Shown: positions 1 through 6,723 of the stretch, piece after piece
Position numbering within the stretch: the stretch's first letter is position 1
Layout of the letters: each line of letters starts with the position of its first letter
DNA from: Planctomycetales bacterium
Lineage (GTDB): Bacteria > Planctomycetota > Planctomycetia > Gemmatales > Gemmataceae
Direction: 5' to 3'
Length of the DNA stretch: 6,723 nucleotides
Assembly (NCBI GenBank): GCA_020054355.1
Contig: JAGVLI010000754.1
Coordinates: forward strand, 1 to 6,723
The notes under the pieces: generated by a model
Database searches by the model: none
What the model was told of the DNA's origin: nothing
The model's input: the letters and a program-made list of their open reading frames with translations, nothing else
Position numbers and translations under genes: made by a program

Positions 1-2337
<2,337 letters not shown>

Positions 2338-2533
2338 GGCGCCGACCAATTCGTTTCACCGAACGTTGAAAACGGCCGGGCGGCACGTCCCTCGGTACTC
2401 CGCGGGGTGGCACCGCCAAAGCATGATGGCGCCGGCATCATCGTGCGTTGGCGGTGGTCTTGCGGGTATCCTTGCCCCAAGGCGGTCGCCGCCCAAGCCT
2501 GGCGCCAAGCGTTGCTGTCGCGACCGGACCGCC

Positions 2534-2546
2534 TTCCAAATTGGAA
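2534..2546. promoter_or_regulatory. 13-bp perfect dyad, possible operator
   Basis: TTCCAA-A-TTGGAA is a perfect 6-bp inverted repeat around a single central base. It is AT-rich in a GC-rich setting and lies about 75 bases upstream of the predicted -35 box of the DUF1501 gene. Its size and symmetry suit a dimeric regulator, but no cognate regulator is identified and it could be chance. Confidence 0.25.
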
Positions 2547-2573
2547 CATCATTTGCAAGGATTTTTCCATCTG

Positions 2574-2609
2574 GCGCACTCCGGCGGACGGAGTCGCTCA
2601 GAATTTTTT
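2574..2609 (+). terminator. Possible imperfect terminator after the phosphorylase gene
   Basis: GCG plus ACTCCG (2574-2583, with C2577 bulged) pairs with CGGAGT plus CGC (2589-2597) around a 5-base loop, giving nine base pairs. A run of six T follows at 2604-2609, but six bases separate the stem from the run, which is poor for an intrinsic terminator. It lies about 240 bases after the phosphorylase stop. The T-run may instead belong to the downstream promoter region. Confidence 0.3.
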
Positions 2610-2650
2610 CACTTTTTTCAATTGCGTGCTATGCTTGGCCTGGGTATAAG
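2604..2650 (+). promoter_or_regulatory. Sigma-70-like promoter of the DUF1501 gene with upstream T-tracts
   Basis: A -35-like TTGCGT (2622-2627, 3 of 6 consensus) and a -10-like TATAAG (2645-2650, 5 of 6) are separated by exactly 17 bases. Immediately upstream, TTTTTTCA occurs twice (2604-2611 and 2613-2620, 9-base period), in the place of an UP-element or bent DNA. The predicted transcript start, near 2657, gives a leader of about 80 nt. An overlapping alternative is an extended -10, TGC-TATGCT, at 2627-2635. Planctomycete promoter consensus is poorly known to me, so this is a pattern match only. Confidence 0.5.
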
Positions 2651-2653
2651 AAG

Positions 2654-2689
2654 GGATCGTTTGGCCTGCCTTGGATCGTTTGGCCTGCC
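2654..2689. repeat. Perfect 17-bp tandem duplication in the 5' leader
   Basis: GGATCGTTTGGCCTGCC occurs at 2654-2670 and again at 2673-2689, identical, with TT between them (19-bp period). Its core TTGGCCTG occurs a third time just upstream at 2635-2642, overlapping the promoter spacer. The copies sit at and just after the predicted transcription start of the DUF1501 gene, between promoter and start codon. This suits repeated regulator sites or a slippage duplication. No matching elements are seen elsewhere in the window. Confidence 0.85.
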
Positions 2690-2738
2690 AGAGAGTTTCC
2701 CACCTACCTCACTCTCTTCACTTTTGGGGGGTCCCACC

Positions 2739-4022
2739 ATGTTCACGTTCCTTGGCGCTGCACAGCGCTACTGCGACGGTCTGTCTCGCCGCAACTTCTT
2801 GAAGATTGGCGCGTTCGGCGCCGGCCTCACCTTGGCCGACATGCTCCGGCTGCGCGCGCAAGCGGCGAAAGCCGGCAACGGCGCTTCCTCATCGCCGAAA
2901 GCCGCCATCATGATCTACCTGCCCGGCGGTCCGTCGCACATGGATATGTACGACCTGAAGCCGGACGCACCCAAGGAATTCCGCGGCGAGTTCAATCCCA
3001 TCGCCACGAACGTCCCCGGCGTGCAGATTTGCGAGCACTTCCCGCTGCAAGCCCAGATGTGGGACAAGTTCGCTTGCATCCGCTCCATCGTCTCCGTCGA
3101 TGAACATTCCGACACGCTGGTCACCACGGGCTATCCCGACCGCGAAAGCCGGCTGGTCGGCCATCCGTCGTTCGGTTCCGTGATTTCCAAGCTGCGCGGC
3201 GATCACGCTTCGGTCCCGCCGTTCGTCAGCCTGCGCGGCATGAGCCGGGGCACCGAACCGGGTTTCCTCGGCATCGCGCACCGGCCCTTTACGCCGGGCG
3301 GCGGCGGCCAGGCCAACCTCAAGATGGCCCAGGGCGTCGATCAGGTGCGCCTGGAAGACCGTAAGGGTCTGCTCGACACCTTCGACGATATCCGCCGCGA
3401 CATCGATGCCACCGGCACCATGGCCGGCCTGGACTCCTTCAACACCCGCGCGATGGAAATGGTCACCGCCGGCACCGTCCGCAAGGCCCTGGACCTGCAG
3501 ACCGAGGAAGCCAAGACCCGCGAACGCTACAAGGGCGTCGAGCAGTTCCTGACCGCCCGCCGGCTGGTCGAATCGGGCGTCGGCTGCGTGACGCTGTCCA
3601 TCGGCGGCTGGGACACCCACGGCAACAACTTCTCGACCCTGAAACGGCAGCTGCCGCAGGTCGATAAGGGCGTCGCCAACCTGGTTCAGGACCTGCACGA
3701 CCGCGGCCTGGGCAAGGACGTGCTGGTGGTGATGTGGGGCGAGTTCGGCCGGACCCCGAAGATCAACAACGGCGGCGGCCGCGACCACTGGTCGCCGGTC
3801 ATGTCCGCGATGGTTGCCGGCGGCGGCATGAAGATGGGCCAGGCGATTGGCGCTTCCACCGAACGCGCCGAGCGCCCGAAGGACCGTCCCTACAAGGTCC
3901 CGCAGGTGCTGAGCACCTTCTACCGCGCCATGGGCATCGACCCGTCGATGACCTTCCTGGACGGCAGCGGCCGGCCGCGCTACATCCTCGACGAGCGCGA
4001 ACCCGTCACCGAGCTGCTGTAA
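2739..4022 (+). CDS. DUF1501 domain protein, Tat-exported
   Basis: 427-residue protein of the DUF1501 family, abundant in Planctomycetota and of unknown biochemical function; the family is usually related to the alkaline phosphatase/sulfatase-like fold. Residues 16-22 (SRRNFLK) fit the twin-arginine consensus, followed by a hydrophobic stretch (about 23-36) and an Ala-rich likely cleavage region (about 38-46), so export as a folded protein is predicted. Family blocks: LPGGPSHMDMYDLKP from residue 61 (His67, Asp69), GGWDTHGNN (Asp292, His294), MWGEFGRTPKIN (Glu335, Arg338) and GRDHW (Asp349, His350); these His/Asp/Glu residues look metal-binding or catalytic, by inference. ATG 2739 was chosen because it places the Tat motif at the normal distance; the frame stays open upstream but crosses the promoter. 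A G-run (2726-2731) seven bases before ATG is the only SD-like sequence. DUF1501 genes often pair with DUF1549/DUF1553 genes; none is seen here. An intrinsic terminator follows directly. Confidence 0.93.
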   Translation: MFTFLGAAQRYCDGLSRRNFLKIGAFGAGLTLADMLRLRAQAAKAGNGASSSPKAAIMIYLPGGPSHMDMYDLKPDAPKEFRGEFNPIATNVPGVQICEHFPLQAQMWDKFACIRSIVSVDEHSDTLVTTGYPDRESRLVGHPSFGSVISKLRGDHASVPPFVSLRGMSRGTEPGFLGIAHRPFTPGGGGQANLKMAQGVDQVRLEDRKGLLDTFDDIRRDIDATGTMAGLDSFNTRAMEMVTAGTVRKALDLQTEEAKTRERYKGVEQFLTARRLVESGVGCVTLSIGGWDTHGNNFSTLKRQLPQVDKGVANLVQDLHDRGLGKDVLVVMWGEFGRTPKINNGGGRDHWSPVMSAMVAGGGMKMGQAIGASTERAERPKDRPYKVPQVLSTFYRAMGIDPSMTFLDGSGRPRYILDEREPVTELL

Positions 4023-4046
4023 GCGTTGCTCGAACCGTGAAATCGC

Positions 4047-4086
4047 AACCCCGGCTTCCCGCGAGGAAAGCCGGGGTTTTTTGTTT
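4047..4086 (+). terminator. Strong intrinsic terminator after the DUF1501 gene
   Basis: AACCCCGGCTT (4047-4057) pairs perfectly with AAGCCGGGGTT (4068-4078), an 11-bp GC-rich stem. Two further C-G pairs inside (4058-4059 with 4065-4066, A4067 bulged) leave a 5-base loop. The stem runs directly into six T (4077-4082) and more T-rich sequence. It begins 24 bases after the DUF1501 stop, so that gene is probably the last of its transcript. Confidence 0.92.
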
Positions 4087-4130
4087 GCTTTTCTTCCGTC
4101 TTGCAGCGCAGCTGGTGCGGAAACACTCGC

Positions 4131-4136
4131 AGGAGG
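4131..4136 (+). promoter_or_regulatory. Perfect Shine-Dalgarno AGGAGG deciding the amidohydrolase start
   Basis: AGGAGG lies nine bases before ATG 4146 and directly abuts the in-frame ATG at 4137, which is therefore too close to be used. This favours 4146 over both 4137 and an in-frame TTG at 4101. It contrasts with the weak G-run before the DUF1501 gene. I found no convincing -35/-10 pair between the upstream terminator and this site. Confidence 0.8.
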
Positions 4137-4145
4137 ATGATTGCC

Positions 4146-5441
4146 ATGTGCGAGCATCACCGTCACCACCACACCCACCGCCGCGATTTTCTCCGCCACT
4201 CACTGGCCGGCTCTTTGCTCTGCACCCTGGCGGAGCCATTCGGTTCGCTGCTTCGGGCACAGCAGCCGCCGTCGCCGCGCTACGACTTGCTCATCAAGGG
4301 AGGCAAGGTCGTCGATCCCAGCCAGAATCTGTCTGCAATCCGCGACGTGGCCATTGCCGGCGGCAAGGTCGTCAAGCTGGCCGAGAACCTCGCGGAAGCC
4401 GATGCCCGCAAGGTCCTCGACGCCAAGGGCAAGATCGTCACGCCTGGCCTGATCGACGTCCATGTCCACGTTTACGACGGCGTCGCGCCGCTGGGCATTC
4501 CGGCCGATCCCAGCTGCATTGCCAAGGGCGTGACCACGGTGCTGGATGCCGGCTCGGCGGGAGCGCACACTTTCCCCGCGTTTCGCAAGCACGTCGTCAA
4601 CGTGGTCGATACGCGGGTCTGCGCCTTGCTGAACATTTCCGTGGTCGGGCAATCGACCTACTCCACCGACAACCCGCACGGCGAATTGCTCGACCTGCGC
4701 TATGTCAATCCGAAGCTGGCGATTCGCACCATCGAGGCCAACCGCGACGTGATTCTCGGCATCAAGATCAGGCTGTCGACGAACATCGCCGGGGAGCGCG
4801 ACCTGAAAGTGCTGGCGCTGGCGAAGGAGGCGGCCGACGCGGTCAAGCTGCCGTTGATGGTCCATATCGGCGACACCCATTCGCCGCTGCGCGACATCCT
4901 GGCCATGCTCGGCAAGGGCGACATCGTCACCCATTGTTTCCACGGCCGGGCCAACGGCGTGCTGGACGACAAGGGCCGGGTGCTGGCCGAGGTCAAGAAA
5001 GCAGTGGACAAGGGCCTGCATCTCGACGTGGGCCACGGCGCTGGCAGCTTTTCGTTTGAAGTGGCCGAAAACGCGGTGAAGCAAGGCTTGCTGCCGGGGA
5101 CCATCTCCAGCGACGTGCATCAATTCAACGTCCACGGCCCGGTCTTCGACCTGGCGACGACACTCTCGAAGTTCCTGCACCTGGGCCTGACCCTGGAACA
5201 GGTCATCGAGCGGGCAGCCACCAACCCCGCCAACGTCTTCGGCTTCAGCAAGGGCATCGGCACGCTGAAGGAAAACGCCGAGGCGGACGTGGCGATGTTC
5301 GCGCTGACCGAAGGCGACTTCACGTTCGTGGACGCCCACGGCAAGAAGCGGGTCGGCCAGAAGAAGCTCGTGCCGGTGGCGACCATCAAGGCAGGCAAGC
5401 TGTATGGCTCGGCATCGCAGCCGGTGCCCGAAGGAAAGTAG
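4146..5441 (+). CDS. Tat-exported amidohydrolase/deacetylase-family metallohydrolase (COG3964-like)
   Basis: 431-residue amidohydrolase-superfamily enzyme with a TIM-barrel core, matching the EF_0837/AHA_3915-type 'amidohydrolase/deacetylase' family often misannotated as dihydroorotase. Known relatives such as Atu3266 hydrolyse small acetylated acids; the substrate here is unknown. Binuclear-metal ligands appear complete: HVHV (His106, His108), probably carbamylated Lys207 in GIKIRLS, His240 in MVHIGD, His263 in THCFHG and Asp323 in SSDVHQ. The N-terminal small beta domain (LLIKGGKVVDPSQ) and the C-terminal AEADVAMF segment flank the barrel. RRDFL (residues 12-16) plus a hydrophobic stretch to about residue 36 form a Tat signal, so the enzyme probably works in the periplasm. 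Residue -1 to Cys27 is Leu, so it is not a lipoprotein. Residues 2-11 are oddly rich in histidine with one cysteine. The gene follows the DUF1501 terminator and has its own strong Shine-Dalgarno. Confidence 0.93.
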   Translation: MCEHHRHHHTHRRDFLRHSLAGSLLCTLAEPFGSLLRAQQPPSPRYDLLIKGGKVVDPSQNLSAIRDVAIAGGKVVKLAENLAEADARKVLDAKGKIVTPGLIDVHVHVYDGVAPLGIPADPSCIAKGVTTVLDAGSAGAHTFPAFRKHVVNVVDTRVCALLNISVVGQSTYSTDNPHGELLDLRYVNPKLAIRTIEANRDVILGIKIRLSTNIAGERDLKVLALAKEAADAVKLPLMVHIGDTHSPLRDILAMLGKGDIVTHCFHGRANGVLDDKGRVLAEVKKAVDKGLHLDVGHGAGSFSFEVAENAVKQGLLPGTISSDVHQFNVHGPVFDLATTLSKFLHLGLTLEQVIERAATNPANVFGFSKGIGTLKENAEADVAMFALTEGDFTFVDAHGKKRVGQKKLVPVATIKAGKLYGSASQPVPEGK

Positions 5442-5442
5442 C

Positions 5443-5481
5443 CCGCCGCTCCGCGGCGGAGCAAGCGGCGCAGCCGCGAGC
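5443..5481. repeat. Twin GC-rich hairpins, REP-like element
   Basis: Immediately after the amidohydrolase stop, CCGCCGC (5443-5449) pairs with GCGGCGG (5453-5459) around TCC. A second stem, GCGGC (5465-5469) with GCCGC (5473-5477) around GCA, is extended by GC (5461-5462) with GC (5480-5481) across a 2x2 internal loop. No T-tract follows on either strand, so this is not a standard terminator. Position between convergent genes and paired hairpins resemble REP/BIME-type repeats; only one copy is in the window, so dispersion is inference. Confidence 0.55.
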
Positions 5482-5593
5482 GTCACACCGGCTACCGATC
5501 ATTGTCCGAACGACAGGTAACGAGTATGGCTGGCTCTGTCGCGATATAGTTGGATGAGACCGATGGGCTGCTGGTGGCCTGCACCGGCGAAAC

Positions 5594-6013
5594 CTAATCG
5601 ACCCAGTTGGCCAGCTTCAACAGTGGAACTTGGCGGAAATGCCGGTTGTTACGAGTTACGAGGGTTGCTTGATGCGCCAGGCAAATACTGGCGATGAGCA
5701 GGTCGGCGCGGCCGATCTTTTTCAACCCTTTGGTAAAGCGCTGACGCTCGAAGATGGCCAGTGCCTCGGCGTCCAACGGCACAGTCAGCAGTTCGGATAA
5801 GAGTTGCTCGGACTTTGCCAGCAGCGATTGTGCCTTGAGAAATTCCGCTGAGGCAGCGGCCTTGAAAACAGCATCGATGCGGCCCCGAAGAATTTCCAGG
5901 CGGGAGACAATAGTGGTTCCTACCTGGGAGCCTGTTTGAGATTGAAGTCTCTCAACCACTTTTGGATGGCCAGCGTGCAAGTGCGTGAGCGTGTCGGTAT
6001 CCAGCAGGTACAT
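5594..6013 (-). CDS. vapC: PIN-domain VapC-like toxin RNase
   Basis: 139-residue protein, the usual size for a VapC/FitB-type PIN endoribonuclease, expected to cleave RNA with Mg2+ and to be blocked by its partner antitoxin. PIN motifs are in the expected order: LLDTDTLTHL with Asp5, SRLEILRG with Glu40, GRADLLIASICLAH with Asp104, and the TRNNRHF block (residues 120-126) followed by a VPLLKLANWVD end, which resembles the common '...RHFxxVPGLxxxNW' ending. All expected acidic residues are present, so the toxin looks intact. Its ATG overlaps the stop of the upstream HTH gene by one base (TGATG at 6015-6011), with GGAG 10 bases before the start, suggesting translational coupling. Local GC in sampled 60-base lines is about 55-57%, below the about 65% of the phosphorylase gene, consistent with transfer. 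RNA target unknown. Confidence 0.92.
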   Translation of the reverse strand: MYLLDTDTLTHLHAGHPKVVERLQSQTGSQVGTTIVSRLEILRGRIDAVFKAAASAEFLKAQSLLAKSEQLLSELLTVPLDAEALAIFERQRFTKGLKKIGRADLLIASICLAHQATLVTRNNRHFRQVPLLKLANWVD

Positions 6014-6315
6014 CAGTCATCGGCTCCATCCTCGGTTTCGGGCCGGCCACGGGCTGCGTAGATCGCCTTGCGGAGCGCCGGCAGCGTATCGTCATCGGCC
6101 AGTGCGCCTGCTTGTTGCAGGAGAACGGTTCGGCTGTCCCGGCCGCGCAGCCAGTCTTCCAGCGCGGCTTTCAAAAAACGCCATTCCTGTTCCACGCAAC
6201 GCCCCGGAAAGACCCCGTCGCGAGCCATCCGGCGAACTGTTGGTTGCGTCAGCTGGAGGTAGTCAGCCGCTTGTTTCAACGTCAGCACTTCAGGCAGCGG
6301 CTTGATGGAATTCAT
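6013..6315 (-). CDS. Excisionase/MerR-like HTH protein, probable antitoxin of the PIN toxin
   Basis: 100-residue protein. Residues 11-56 (LTLKQAADYLQLTQ...PTVRRMARDG...WRFLKAALEDWL) match the helix-turn-helix plus wing of the excisionase family (HTH_17, MerR superfamily). The remaining tail (57-100) is charged and ends in an acidic stretch (ETEDGADD), as expected of an antitoxin region that wraps its toxin. The gene is first in the operon and overlaps the PIN gene by one base, the standard antitoxin-then-toxin order. It probably represses its own promoter; no clear operator dyad was recognised. GGAG lies eight bases before the ATG. HTH_17 proteins are also phage excisionases or regulators, but no integrase, recombinase or att-like repeats are present, so the antitoxin role rests on coupling with the PIN gene. 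Confidence 0.87.
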   Translation of the reverse strand: MNSIKPLPEVLTLKQAADYLQLTQPTVRRMARDGVFPGRCVEQEWRFLKAALEDWLRGRDSRTVLLQQAGALADDDTLPALRKAIYAARGRPETEDGADD

Positions 6316-6353
6316 CGCGATTGCTCCGAGCGGCTTGCGGATTGGACTGTTTC

Positions 6354-6382
6354 AGGATACTGCCCAGGCGAGACCGCATCAA
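6354..6382 (-). promoter_or_regulatory. Promoter candidate of the HTH-PIN operon
   Basis: On the minus strand, TTGATG (6382-6377, 4 of 6 of the -35 consensus) and TATCCT (6359-6354, 4 of 6 of the -10) are 17 bases apart. The predicted start near 6347 gives a leader of about 30 nt with the GGAG ribosome site inside it. The promoter lies in the 77-base gap after the partial upstream gene, which would let the toxin-antitoxin pair be transcribed independently. This is a weak-consensus match. Confidence 0.45.
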
Positions 6383-6392
6383 TGGCGCGCCG

Positions 6393-6723
6393 TCACGACG
6401 GCTTCCGGGCAAACCACTCCGGCAACGAACACACGGTCAGCTCGCAGTCGCGCAATACCTTACAGGCCTCCACGGCTGCTTGCGCCGCTGCCCGCACGAT
6501 GCTCCACAACACGGGCATGGTCAGCGCCCCCACGGCGTGCGCTAATGGTACTGGCTCGCCCAGGTCTCCCAGCGATGCGGTGTCGAAAAACAAACGACCG
6601 GTGCCGCACTCGCGGACGGTCTTCAGGAAAAAGACGGCCCCGGCCGGCGCTGCGTACCACCAGCGCCACGGCTCTCTTCGGCCCCGTGCCAACTCGATGG
6701 CCAGGGCCAGCGCGAACTGGCCG
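6393..6723 (-). CDS. Unidentified protein, C-terminal part only
   Basis: A minus-strand frame is open from the right edge to a TGA at 6395-6393, giving at least 109 residues. The frame continues without an ATG to the edge, and the first possible start (TTG at 6692) lies inside a run that reads smoothly upstream (GQFALALAIELARG), so the start is most likely outside the window. GC-rich third positions and plausible residue composition support coding. The visible part has a Trp-rich segment (EPWRWWYAAP), a hydrophobic patch (AGAVFFL), a Leu/Ala-rich probable helix (TMPVLWSIVRAAAQAAVEACKVL) and four cysteines in all. No signature of a family I know is seen, and no clear membrane span. It has the same orientation as the HTH-PIN pair, 77 bases upstream, but a promoter candidate between them argues against a necessary link. 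Confidence 0.55.
   Translation of the reverse strand, partial: GQFALALAIELARGRREPWRWWYAAPAGAVFFLKTVRECGTGRLFFDTASLGDLGEPVPLAHAVGALTMPVLWSIVRAAAQAAVEACKVLRDCELTVCSLPEWFARKPS

Larger units (their letters stand above)
2338..2738. other. Intergenic region with control elements, no gene
   Basis: This 401-base gap separates the glycogen phosphorylase stop from the DUF1501 start. Reading frames that cross it encode arginine- and proline-rich sequence resembling no family I know. The frame of the downstream gene is open back to about 2448, but that extension lacks the features of the family and would run through the promoter. The first 200 bases hold only small inverted repeats, for example ATGATG/CATCAT at 2423-2428 and 2436-2441 with a 7-base loop and no T-tract. 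The last 200 bases hold the dyad, T-tracts, promoter and tandem repeat listed separately. Confidence 0.7.

Noticed and set aside
2448..2738. 97-codon N-terminal extension of the DUF1501 frame
   Set aside because: It would place the twin-arginine motif more than 110 residues from the N-terminus, and it spans the promoter, the T-tracts and the tandem repeat.
4101..4145. TTG start 15 codons upstream for the amidohydrolase
   Set aside because: The Shine-Dalgarno AGGAGG at 4131-4136 lies inside this extension and points to ATG 4146.
2889..4199. 436-codon minus-strand frame opposite the DUF1501 gene
   Set aside because: Opposite a well-supported family member with conserved motifs, and it crosses the intrinsic terminator. 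The sequence is low-complexity His/Ala/Gly/Asp-rich shadow.
4146..4260. Lipoprotein signal at Cys27 of the amidohydrolase
   Set aside because: The residues before the cysteine are Ser-Leu-Leu, and a lipobox needs Gly, Ala or Ser at -1.
4200..5486. 428-codon minus-strand frame opposite the amidohydrolase gene
   Set aside because: All metal ligands and family blocks lie in the plus frame. The opposite frame is a GC-driven shadow and runs into the hairpin element.
5482..5593. Small gene, RNA or insertion-sequence remnant between the hairpins and the PIN gene
   Set aside because: No sustained frame, tRNA-like fold or terminal inverted repeats were found. Only a 4-bp stem (TGTC/GACA near 5503-5515) is present.
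6013..6315. HTH_17 protein as a phage or integrative-element excisionase
   Set aside because: No integrase, attachment-site repeat or tRNA is in the window, and the one-base overlap with a PIN toxin gene explains it better as an antitoxin.

Overview
The window (high GC, mostly strongly GC-biased third codon positions) most resembles a planctomycete chromosome. The best indicator is a Tat-exported DUF1501 protein, a family very abundant in Planctomycetota, together with weak Shine-Dalgarno use and large gaps between genes. This assignment is inference: DUF1501 also occurs in Verrucomicrobia and other phyla, and there is no rRNA or other phylogenetic marker here.

Layout. Bases 1-2337 (+) hold all but the N-terminus of a glycogen phosphorylase (GT35), cut by the left edge. 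A 401-base gap (2338-2738) has no convincing gene. It does hold a 13-bp dyad, a possible imperfect terminator, two T-tracts, a sigma-70-like promoter with a 17-bp spacer, and a perfect 17-bp tandem duplication just downstream of that promoter. Bases 2739-4022 (+) encode the DUF1501 protein, closed by a textbook intrinsic terminator. Bases 4146-5441 (+) encode a Tat-exported amidohydrolase of the EF_0837/Atu3266-like (COG3964) family, with a complete set of metal ligands and an unusual histidine-rich N-terminus. The convergent gap 5442-5593 carries two adjacent GC-rich hairpins resembling a REP-type element.

The remaining right part reads on the minus strand: a partial unidentified gene (6723 to 6393), then a two-gene toxin-antitoxin-like operon. 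The first operon gene is an excisionase-type HTH protein (6315 to 6013) and the second a PIN-domain VapC-like RNase (6013 to 5594). They overlap by one base (TGATG), and a promoter candidate lies upstream of the first.

The three plus-strand genes show no shared pathway. Glycogen phosphorylase is cytoplasmic carbon storage metabolism. The next two are predicted Tat substrates acting outside the cytoplasm, each apparently its own transcription unit. The minus-strand HTH-PIN pair is a self-contained module of lower GC than its neighbours and is the best candidate for recent gain by transfer. The antitoxin class (MerR/excisionase-like HTH rather than the usual AbrB, RHH or Phd type) is the most interesting biology in the window.
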